64,000 bases of DNA from NCBI RefSeq assembly GCF_028858725.1, contig NC_084763.1:9114001-9178000 (forward strand), written 5' to 3'. Positions 27,501 through 39,500 of this stretch are shown here, piece by piece (within the stretch, counting starts at the first letter, position 1; each line of letters starts with the position of its first letter). The position numbers and the translations under genes were made by a program. Source of the DNA: Colius striatus (Eukaryota; Chordata; Aves; Coliiformes; Coliidae). The notes below the pieces were generated by a model. That model ran no database searches. It saw only the letters and a list, made by a program, of their open reading frames with translations, and was not told the DNA's origin.

Positions 27501-30500
27501 AAAGATACAGAGAAATAGCTTTGACATACATTTAGAAGTATGTGTGCTTTTTTCCAAAGTTGGAGAAATGTAATTTTATACATATATTTTAAATTCTCTC
27601 TATAGACATAGCTGTTTTTCCCATTTTTATTTACAATGAGAGGAGTGTGTGTGTTGGTCTATTTAATAACCTGCTCCTTCTTCATAGGTGTCATTACTCT
27701 TCCCATGTCAGGTCTCTTTCAGTCATCAAAACTTATATTTTTCATAATTTAGTTCCTACTTTCTTAAAAACCTAGGTATTTTTTGAGTATTGCATCCAAC
27801 CAATGCTTACACAAAGTCAAAACTATTGAGTGAAAGTGTTTGGTGTCTCTATATTAACTTTTGTGCTAAATTATACTTCAACTCACATGAGCTGACGTAG
27901 TCTGATGGGTTCTGATTCTTCCCTGGTAGGAACTGGTGCAGTTTTAGTCTGATTTGGTCTGGTTGAGGGCTTTGTCCATATCATGTCAGAGCTTAACTGG
28001 GTTCCCATGGTCAGCCTGTAATATTTATCTATATTTATAATCTTTATTTACAAATATCTAAATGGTGGGTGTCAGGAGGCTGGGACATCCCTTTTTTCTA
28101 TTGTATCTAGCAATAGGACAAGAGGTAATGGGATGAAGCTGGAACACAAAAAGTTCCATTTAAACATAAGAAAAAGCTATTTCCCTGTTGAGGTGATGGA
28201 GCCCTGGCACAGGCTGCCCAGGGAGCGTGTGGAGGCTCCTTCCTTAGAGGTCTTCAAGACCCACCTGGACATGTTCCTGTGTGACCTGATCTAGGTGACC
28301 CTGCTTCTGCAGGGGGGCTGGACTAGATGATCTCTAAAGGTCCCTTCCAACCCTACCATTCTATGATTCTGTGATTTATGTAGCAAAATAGCATGTCTGT
28401 ATGTCTATGCATGTGTAAAATAGCAATTAAAACTCATAGGAACACAAAAGCTGAGTGATATCTGAACAGTGTTTCCAATAGTGTTTGTTGCTCACTCTTA
28501 GCTGCTGTTATGGAAATGTATTTGTTCATCTTTCTATGTTGGCTTTATTTTGTTGTTTGGGGTTTTTGTTTTTGTTTTCTTTACAGACTTGTTTTTAGCA
28601 CTTACGTCTTGGACAAATTAGTCACCTTTTCCCTTAAAAAAAAAAGAGTTCTACTACAGTGCGACTTCCGACAAGTTTATTTTTGTGCCTTCTCAGTCCA
28701 TTTATTCCATCTGTCTTCACCTCACCTCACTTCTGATGTCTTCTGTTATCTGGGCTTTCTTCCAAACATACTAACTGGCAGCAGCAAAAAAAGGAAACCT
28801 TTGAAATGCAGAACTAAAGAAGTCGTTCAGGCTCCAAACTGATAATTCATACACTTTATATCCTGTTCTGTATTTTTCTTTGTGTTGAACTGAATGGCCA
28901 AGCAAAACATAGTAGTCAGCTTTATTATTTTATTGTTTTCCTTAACATTGCCTTTTTCTTGGTAAGAATGAGGCAAAAAAACCAAGAATGAACAAACCAA
29001 ACCACATGACACCAGGAACGAGGAATAGATTCTGAGGATATCCCTACCTCTTTGTTTACCTGGCACTTAGAGAGTAAAGACAAAAAGAGAAAACACTTGC
29101 AGTGTTTTCTGCATGTCTGCTCTGACATCTGTACCTCTTGTCACTGTCTCAGGAACGGCTACTTCTCCAGAACACAGGAGTTCAGAGTGCCTGGCTCTTT
29201 CTCACAACAGCCTCGCTTTTTCACGTCTTTAAAGAAGGTTGATCCTGGCTTGTGGTTGCCTCTTACATCAAATCCATCCTCTTTGGAGCTATGCTATAGG
29301 TCTAAGATGGATAATAACCCAGGCCTGGCTCCAAGAAGCTAGTTCTGGATTAACTTTTCTGGATTAACACCTTCTGCCAGAACCAAATAAGTTGCCTCAA
29401 GCCTCATTGTCTCAAATAGAGAAGGTAGCCATCCTATCCCTATTCTCTGAGCGTGCTATCTGCCAAACTGAGGAAAGTCCATAGCTTCAGGTGCATGTAG
29501 GCACGTAGTAGCATCAGTGATGGCAGTGCATTATGGCCAGGTGAGTCCTCTTCTCTATAAGCAGAGCTTGTGGTCATGAGCTTCTGATCATCACCAGGCT
29601 GCTGTGAACGCACAGCTGAAGCACAGTAAGACAGCAAAGACATAAAGAAGCATCAGAGAGATGCCTGTTCCCACCTACAAAAAAAAAAAAAGGACTGTTC
29701 TTTCATCTTAATTAAAGATCCTGCTTGGGGTAAGCTGGGACTTTACCATCTCCTGAGAGAATTTCTGTCATCTGGGTTAACAGAAAAAGTAAGTAAGCAT
29801 CCTCATGCAGGGCCTCACTCCTTAGCTGTTTCCCAAGTCAGCTCTGTTTTCTGCCATCTCCCAGTTCATATCTAAGGCAAGATCTTGTCTGTAAAATGTT
29901 GTTGGGTCATTTGTCAGCCACATCAAGATTTTGCTATCTAGCTTTGATCCTTGGAGACTATTCTGTACATACAAGCCACTGTTAATTAAACAAAGCCTCA
30001 GCCTGTAGCTGTAAGACATAAAGCATTTCTAGCTGGGAATTTGGTTTTGGAACTGGTTGCCAGCAGGGACAAGAGTGAAATGTTCAGTCAAGAGGTTAAA
30101 GCTTGCAAAATGGCAAGATGCTCCCTGTGTACTGCAAAACCTTGCTAATTGATAAACTCTCTCAACTCTTCATTTCCTTCTATTCCTGGTTCAAATTCTC
30201 TGTTTTATTTCTTGCACAAAGGAGAAAAGTACTTTGTTCATAATGAGAAGAGGTTTATTGGCAGAGATGGGCTAAAGATGTGCTTTGAAGCTGGTGAAGG
30301 GTCTAGAGAACAAGTCTTATGAGCAGTAGCTGAGGGAACTGGGGATGTTTAGCCAGAAGAGAAGCCTGAAGTGAGACGTGACCACTCTCTACAACTACCT
30401 GAAGAAGAGTTGCAGTGAGGTGGACTCTTCTCTCTAGTAATGAATGACAGGACATGAAGAAATGGGCTCAGATTGTGCTAGGGGAGGTTTAGACTGGACA

Positions 30501-33500
30501 TTCGTAAGAACTTTTTCACCAAGAGGGTTGTTAAGCACTGGATCAGGCTGTCCAGGGAGGTGGTGGAGTCACTATCCCTAGAGATATTAAAAAGACACGT
30601 AGATGAGGTGCTGAGGGATATGGTTTAGTTTAGTGATGGGCCTGGCAGTGTGAGGTTAGTGGTTGGGCTTGATGATATTAAAGATCTTTTCCAACCATAT
30701 TGATTCTGTCAGAGTGCAGATCATTGGGATCAGCTTGAGCTTCTTTTCCCCATTATCTCTCCTCAGATTTGTTGTGCCTCAGCATTTTCTCTGACCATGC
30801 TAGCCAATACAAGCTTAGTATTCTCCTCTCCATTTGGCACATGGTTCCTTCTTCTTTTTCTCCAACAGCTTCAGTCCCTAAGTTGCTCTTCTCCAGCCTG
30901 TCATTTGCTACTATTATCCAGTTGTACATATTGCACAACTTAATCACAGTAATACAATATGTGTGTGTTTTTCTCTTCCTCTGGGTATTTACAAGATATC
31001 TGCAAGCTGAGGAGAGGTCTGGAAGACAGAAAGCTGTTGGTAGACCACACAAAATAATTTGACAGAAAGAAGGCATCTTTCCTTTATCCAGCTGGCAGCT
31101 TATGATCTCTCAAAGTTTGTTGCTAATTTATTGCTAATAGAAGAAACTGTGGAGTTCTAAGATATATTACAAGATAAAACTTTGTCCAAGTATTAAATGA
31201 CGAGTGCCTGATCACAAACTGAATAACAGCAATACCGCAGTTGAGCACTGAGTAACTGGAAGTCACTTTGTTCTTCAGTCAGTTTAGTGTGGCTCAGCTC
31301 TGAAAAATACAAAAAACCCCACCACACCCTTCACTTGCTACTTTCATTTATTGAGCAGGAGCTTAAAATGACAAATAGAAATTACTGAATGATAAATCTA
31401 TAAAATTATTTCCATGAATCTTCTGAACCAGATTAAGATACTGAAAGATGTGGCACACAGAACAATAAAGACAGGGGTTTAAATTAATGTCCTTCCTTGT
31501 GATGATGATGATGATGTTTTGGGACTTACAAAAATTTATTTCAATTACTGTACAGAGCACCATATTCTGGATATTCTCCTAAAGAGTTCCCACTTCCATA
31601 AACAGAATTTTTAGGAAAATGTTGAGATATAAGTCCTTTTGGCCCCAGGTGATGAAAGGGTATAAGCAGGAACCTGGGTTCCAGACCGTGAGGTTTTGCT
31701 CCTGCCCTTTGAACAGGCACTTAAATCTTGTTAAAGTTTTCTTCTTCATACGTATCTACTTTGGAGAAAGTCCTAAGGTACCTCTGTCTTTAAAGGGTGG
31801 AGGAGGTTGGCCTCATCTTTCCAACCGATGTGAGACACTCCACATGTTTCCATAGACTAGATGACCTGCAACCCCTTTTATTCTCTGAGAAATCTTAATG
31901 TTCAGGTGGTGCTCTCTGAGCACGAAATATTTGAGCATGGTGCATTGGCCACCATTCCTTTCTTTTGAAACAAAGGGAAGAAAAGACTATCCCTTAACTT
32001 AGGTCACTTGTCCAGGAGGTGGGGGAGATGTGAGTGAAGACTTCAGCTCTTATTCTCTTAGGTGGAAGAAACAGTGCTTGGTGGGATTGCTCAGAGATAT
32101 ATCTCATTAGTGGAGCAAATACACCACTTCTTGCTTTTCTTTCCTATTGCACTCTTAGGTGATTTCCTTCTCAGTCTTTTGCATTTCACAGGTCTCTTTG
32201 GAGGCTTATATGCAGCATATGTTGTATGTGGGTGGAAAAGTGTTCACTTGAAGTCTCTGGGGAGCAGGTGCCTAAATTCTGGTGTGAATTTCAATGCTTT
32301 GAGTTTATGATGTGAGTCACAGTCTCAACCTCTAAAATGAAAAACTAGTAGGTGTGTTGTGATTACAGTGTAAACCACCACCATGGCTAGGCAAGATACA
32401 TATATACAGTTCAGAACCAAAGGAACCCAGCTGAACTAAAGTAATTGCTTTTGTAAAATTACTTGCCTTTGCTGATCCAAGTTTCCTCATTAGACCATTC
32501 CCTCTGCCACAAAAACCTTTGCTTCTTGTGCCAATGATGAATAAGATCAATCTTCTAAAACCTTTAGCACTCTACCTGCGACATTACAACATTAAAAACA
32601 AACACATAAACCTACCACATAGTTCCCTGGTTTCAGACATTGCAGATTCAGGGTTCACTAAGAAGTCATCTCTCTTTTTCCTCTAAAAGAAGACAACCAT
32701 ACAGAATAATAGAGTTCTCTGTCTAACATTCAAACCCATCTGGAAAGAATTTACTCTGCAATAATCGTGGGCATTTGATTTAGCTTTAAATCCCTGTAGG
32801 TAATTCAAATGTGAATTTATTGGGGTGAGTTTATCCCCAAACCACCACTGGATCCAACATTTGAGAGACGATTTTGGCCCACTGCACTAAAACTAGAGCC
32901 CGCATTGTTTCTGTTGCATCAGGATACTATTACATGCTGTAATGCCTGTCATTACAACCAGACCTTTATTAGAAATAAAGGCTATAGAGACAATCCAGAC
33001 AATCACCTGCATCATATTTATTTTTCAGACCTTTATAGATCAGTAATTCTTTGGTTGTGAATATTTTTATAGCCTGGTATTTAAAGCACTTGGACAACAC
33101 TGGTGTAACTCATTATTCTGTACTCATCCCACTTTTTTATTAAGCAAAATTTCTTGCATTTCACGTTTTTCCTCTAGGGGGGGAAAAGAAAGTTTCAAGA
33201 GGCAGTCAGCACACAATGTAAACAATGCCATCTGTCTTTTTCTTTGTAAAATCTTCTTGGAGATAGCCCCGATATGCCTACTGTTTTCAATCACTTAAAA
33301 GGCAGTAATTCAATTATACCATCCTATATGTAGGAGCTGCCATTGCTTTCAGTCCACTTCCAACCCTGACACAACTAAATCACTTTGATAAGATCCTCTT
33401 ATTTATTTATTTATTTATTTTTTTCTGAGGAGAGTAGCATAAGTAATGATGCCAGTGATAGACCAAGGACAAAATGACCATAATGGGCTTTCTGGAGGAG

Positions 33501-36500
33501 AGGAAAACATGCACCATTGTGATTTATCATGCTACTTGGAAAATGCTTTTCCTTGGAATTTCTGCAATAGTCACACTCATTCAGACAAATTCAGACAAAA
33601 CCTTCTCTGAGCAGCAAATTTAAACAGCTATCACTACCTAGATTTCTTAAATGGGAACAGAAGGTCAAAGCCATTTTGGAAACATGCCTAGGTCCTATTC
33701 ATCTTTGGTACAATGCCACCTACTTACATGGAAATACGCTGGGAACGTGTCAGGTTGGATCTTCCTTACAAACTGCTATGGCTTATCATGCAGATATGCC
33801 TTCCTTCTATTTAAAAATTGTTTGGGTGGCTTTAGTGCTTTGTGCCACTGGCAAGGCAGAGACCTGGCAGGCACATCTAACCTCCCAGAATAGATATGGC
33901 ACGAGACCACTAATATCTGTAGACTTCCTGCTACGAGCTGGCCTCGACTCCAAAGCTGAGAGAGCACGGTTAGAGCTGAGCTGTCTCTGGACACCTCTGT
34001 CTCTTGCCCTTGATTTCATAAAAATGTGACAGTGCTAGTTGAGGTGGTGCTGGTCATGTGTGGTGTGAAAGCTTGTCTGAAAGGAGCTGGACCATGGGTG
34101 TCTCTTTGAACCCAGACCTATCACTTAGCACAAATAAACCCAGAGCTTACGTTTTCCAATTTGTGAAGAGTGATGATCTTGTATTCACTGAGAGCACATC
34201 CAGGAAACGCAGGGAGTAGCTCACTCTGCTTTGCTGAGGAGGCAGTACCATGTAGGGAAGAGGTGATCAGCAATGTTAAAACACTGCAGGCCAAATTGGG
34301 CATTTCCCCTAGCACGCTGTGACGTAACCCTTTTGGATTTGGGGAGGCCTGTGTTAGAAAGCTGTGATCTGGACAGGGAGAAGGCAGCAGGTTGATTGCA
34401 TCTAGCCTAATGAATTAGGAGACTGTTTAGGATGAATTGATACAGTAGGTTGTTTCCTTTCACAGAGAAAGTGTGGAGAGCCTTATCCAAAAGCATTCCT
34501 ATGCCCGATCCCCTATTCGAACCTATGGAGGAGAAGATGATCTTGGAGACGACAGCCAGGCAACACAAAGCAGAGGTAGGAAAATGTGCTCATCAGGTAA
34601 ACTGTGGTGACCTAGTTATGCTTGAGAAAAGGACCACAGTCAGTACTGTAGTACTCTGAAGCATTTCTCTGGTGTGTATCTCTTCCATAAAGTCCCATAA
34701 CGAAGAATAATAATTGTTACTTTACAGCTCTTCTGGACATCTGAGATGCCCATGGCACTGATGGTGGTGGCTAGTTCAGGAGACACCTCTAGAGATGCCT
34801 ATATAGCCTTTAAAACAGGCAAACATTTCTGTGGTGTTGAGAACAAGCTATTGCTCCTCATCCCTTAGCAGGACTTCCTAGCTGGGACTCAGCACTTTTG
34901 TAAAGTACTGTTTAGATGTACCATTTTCTGCCCCTCCAGCCTTCTGCAAATGGAGGACTTGGTTCTGATTATCTTCAACCAGCCTGTGGTTAACTTGCTT
35001 TGCCTCTACAGGAAGAAAAGTCCATAGCTCAATGGGAAATTTATGTTTTATTGGTCAATCCCGATCTCTAAAAGGTGCTTTTCCTGTTGAGGGAATTCAC
35101 TTTAAATTCTTTATCAAATGGTTTGTTGCAAAAGCAGTAGCAAGATGGAGTTGTTCTTTGTGGGGGTACTTGCTGGACAAATTGCATCTGTCATAATTTG
35201 CCACTGGAAATAGATCTCAAACCCACCCTGTAGGATTGCTGACTAGTGTAAACTTCTGTTGCATTTTACTTTGCATGATGACTTTGTGACCTGCCTGATA
35301 TGCAACAGCCACTTGAGGTAAAGCAGTTCTATCTGCCTTCCTACTGGCAGTGCCCTTGTCTTGTCCTCTAACTTCATACGGTGTGGCTAAGATAAGAACT
35401 TTATTTCTGGTCATCAGCTCTCTGGATTTGTGCAGGGAAAACACAATTATTTTTAACTATGAGTTGCTCTTCAACAAAATGTGATTAGGTGAGCTTGTTC
35501 ATACGTGTCTATTCTAAGAGCAGTTCCTTAGATTGCAGGGTTTCTGGAGCAACTCCTCAGCTGGTACAATGCCATCCTTTTGCATACTTCTGGGAGATTA
35601 CCTCACTTCATGACAACTTAGATCCCAGGCCAGTTATTGTTGAAAATGGCGTAAAATTTTCCCTTGCCAGAAATGCTCAGAGCAAGGCATCTTCTCTCCA
35701 AGAATTAAATTTCTCCCTGGTATGATGTCCTCCTTTTGGAGTGACAAAGTTAGTGAGGTGGACCTCAGTATGAGAGCTGGCTATCTAAGCCTTTCTCTTC
35801 TGAAGAGAGTTCCTAGGAAGATGTCATAGGAGAAAAGAATAGTTTAGTACAATTAACTATATGTATATAATATATAGAGGGTACATTTCTGCACTTGCCC
35901 ACAATATGGCAAATAAGTGAGGAAGATGATGAGTTGTGGCAACCAGCTTTTCTTCTACTCTGAGAGCAATATGATAGCATATGATATGATTGTTCTAGGC
36001 AGCCAGAGGTATGCACAGAGGGCAGAACATACTGCTCTTGAGGATGAGTAACTGGTATGGCCTTCATTCTCTGTTTCGATCTGGTATCCTTAAATAAGGA
36101 AAAGTTCATCAAGATATGAGGAGAAAAATAATGATTTTATTGAAACACCACAGACATGCTAATTTCTTCTGCTGCATGTTAGAACTACCTTGCATGGAAA
36201 ATTGAAGAACATCCTTCAATACTTACAAGCCTTGACAGTCACATACATACACAGAATCATAGAACCATAGAATGGTAGGGTTGGAAGGGACCTTTAGAGC
36301 GTGTTGCTAAGCAGTGTGTATTGTAAGCTCTCTGAGAATTTGACTGCCTCAGAATTACTAAAGCACATTTTCTAGGTGCTGGCAAATGTGGTGTGTGAGA
36401 CTTTTTGTAATATTAGGTTGTAATTTGAGACCATCGCAATTGGAGGAGGAAAGGGCACTTAGGGAGGTTCCTCATGAGAAGCACAGAATAGTTTGGATTG

Positions 36501-39500
36501 GAATGGACTTTTATGGGTCATCTGGTCCAATACCCCTGCAATGAGCAGGGACACCTTCAATTACATTAGGATGCTCAGAGCCCTATCCAACCTGACCTTG
36601 CATGTTCCTAGGGATGGGGCATCCACAACTTCTCTGGACAACCTGGGCCAGTGTTTCACTGCCCTCACTGTAATAAATTTCTTTCTTATAACTAGTCTAA
36701 ATCTAATCTCTTTTAGTTTAGAACCATTACCCCTCATCCTATTGCAATAAGCCCTGAAAAAGTTTTTCCCTATCTTCTTATAGCCTCCCTTTAAGTATTG
36801 AAAGGTTCTGGGCTGAACAATCCCAACTTTCTCAAGCCTGCCCTCATCAGAGAAGTGTTCAGTCCAGCTGGTAGTTTCATGATTATTCATGAGAAGGTAT
36901 GGTTTACTTTGTGTAGAACACAGAAAGTGTACCAGTGCTATTTATTTTTAATTATTTTAGCATCCACCCAGAGCATTCTTAACTCGGGTAATTTCAGGCA
37001 TCTAAAGATGGAAGTGGCTACCGTTCAGTAGTATATTTATCATAAGAAGCCTATTTCTAAAGGAATCAACAGATATCAAAGATATAAATCCAATTAAAAA
37101 TCTTTAATGCTTAATGTCTGGGTGTCTGCACTCCAGCATCCACACACCGATTCGTAGTAACCACTTGGAACAAAGCCAATGTAAACCTTCTAGGTAAATC
37201 CAGATCCTCATTCCACTTTTCCAGTAGTATAGTAAGTGTAAAGAGTTTTACTCTGGTCAATGAGTGTACTGTTACCCTTCTAGCTTGGCCCTGGATCCTA
37301 ACTTCCCAGCGGGTAGGATTTGGTTCAGTGGTAGGGCCAGGATTTGGTTTGTCTCTGAGTCAAAACAATTTCTCTTCCCTGTTACTACGCCATTGTACTT
37401 GTTTCATTAAGCATAGGAGAAATTATTGAAGAGTAGCTGTCTTTCTGATTTGAGAACATATCCCTAAAGGAATTTACATTTTAAAAAAATTAATACTTTG
37501 CATGATTTTCTTTATGTTGCTGTTTGCTGATTGTTTTGGATTGAGTATGTGACTATGACCGAATAGTATACATAATTCCATTAAGTATACTTAATCCCAT
37601 CAAATTTCCTTTGACAGATATTTATATATTATATATATATTTATATATATTTTTCACATTTTGGAAGAATTTATCTTCTAGAATCAGATTTATTAAACTA
37701 ATACCTGTTGCAAGTTTTTTGATCCCAGAACATTTTTCAGTACTGGCTTTAAATTGTATTTTGTCAAATATTCTTGCCAGTATATTTACTTCATAAAGAA
37801 AGAAGCATTTTCTCAGTGGACAGAGTTGGACAAGAAAGAAAATACAGAAGGGACATGAGCTGAATTATTGTTTGTGGAGGTCTAAAAATTAAGAGTGTTT
37901 ATAGGATTTTATTATAGTTCTCATTTCTAGAAATCATAGAATAGTAGGGGTTGGAAGGGACCTTTAGAGATCATCTAGTCCAACCCCCCTGCAGAAGCAG
38001 GTTCACCTAGATCAGGTCACACAGGAACATGTCCAGGTGGGTCCTGAAGACCTCTAAGGAAGGAGCCTCCACACCCTCCCTGGGCAGCCTGTGCCAGGGC
38101 TCCCTCACCTCACAGTGAAAGAGTTTTTTCTTATGTTTAAATGGAACTTTTTGTGTTCCAGCTTCATCTGATGACAAGATGCCCAGAGCAACTGCAGAGG
38201 TGAAGGGCAACGTTGTCAGTAGATTGAAAATGACCATGTATAATTAGATAAATTATTTATTTAAAGAAATTATTTTAAGAATCATAAGCAATAAAATAGT
38301 AAATGCATTAATAAAACCAATTAATAAAATGAGAAACCAACAACAATATGATAAATAATTTCTGTATATGTAAATTACTTATACAAAATCTACTGTCAAA
38401 ATAAAATAAGTAATTAGTTCTAATTTAAAGAAACCATTTTTCTTTTATTTTAGATTTCTGCAATTTTCAGAGAAAAAAAAGTGTTTCCAAGATGTGGGAG
38501 ACTTATGAAAATATTTTTAGGAACATTTCAGATTAAAAAAATACCAAAGAAACCACTTCCATTTGTTTAAAAGTACATAATTATCCTAAGAACAAGGTTT
38601 GAATATTTTTGTGCGTTTCACTTAAGAGCTCACGTCTCTTATTATGATTTAAGCATTAGTGGTGTTTCTTAGGGCGTTGTACATGGTTGGGAAAAATAAC
38701 AAATGTTTGAACACCTCAGAAATTTCTGTTCTATAGTTTGGACAAAGCTGGCATGAGTGAAAAGATGCAGCATTGACAAGTTTTACTGGGATTAAAAAAA
38801 AGAGAAAAGCTTGTAATGCAAATGATATTTTTCTGCATTTTTTCCTGACTGAAATTACAGAAAAAAATAACCAGATCTCTGGGAAATCTGATGTAAAAAG
38901 CTACAAGTATGTCTTCAAAACAGAGATTTCATGCAGGGAGATTTCAGATGAGAGTAGGTGTTCCAGTGTTTAGTGTCAGCATTGCAGGGTTCTCCAGTGT
39001 TTAATACCAAAAATACCCAATAGACAAAGTGGATTTTACTGTTCAAGCCATTGCAGTCATCTTCTTAAAAAGGAAATCTACCTAGGATGTAGTGATGTAG
39101 GACAGCAGTTAGAAAATAATAATACAAAGACATAAGGAGAGAGAAGTATTTGGGAAGTATTTCCAATGACTTCATGTCATTAAAACCAGCCTCTCTGTGA
39201 AAGATTCTTTTTCTCCCTTTTTGCTATTTTTACCAGCTTTGTGTGTTGCAGTGCAAATGTCAGACATTCTCTCTCTTTGCTTGCAGGGTCAGCCTTTACA
39301 ACATCTGATAACCTGTCCCTCAGTTCCTGGGTGTCCTCCTCTACCAGTTTTCCTGGATTTCAGCATCCACAGTCTTTGAGTGCCCTGGGTACCAGCACTG
39401 CATCTATAGCTACACCCATTCCTCACCCAATCCAAGGATCTCTGCCTCCATACAGCCGCCTGGGAATGCCTCTTACGCCCTCTGCTATAGCCAGCTCCAT

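Larger units (their letters stand above)
22538..34465 (+). other. TBX20: TBX20 intron 6, the largest intron
   Basis: About 11.9 kb. It opens with an in-frame stop (TAA at 22539-22541), so retention yields a 291-residue T-box-only protein. It carries sense CR1 copies at 28046-28377 and 30284-30711, an A-run near 29678, a GAT repeat at 31501-31516 and an ATTT repeat at 33399-33424. Unspliced 3' processing could use the ATTAAA-type hexamer near 23694, but no strong poly(A) site is established. No other exon is supported. Confidence 0.8.
34576..39286 (+). other. TBX20: TBX20 intron 7
   Basis: About 4.7 kb. It contains three antisense CR1 pieces (36251-36299, 36482-36868, 37932-38167) and a TA-rich microsatellite (37618-37653). 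The region after 38200 is strongly AT-rich. No additional exon is recognised. Confidence 0.8.

Noticed and set aside
33651..34029. Overlapping 80- and 117-codon open frames in TBX20 intron 6.
   Set aside because: Two plus frames and two minus frames are open together, with no recognisable domain and no splice-site-bounded exon.
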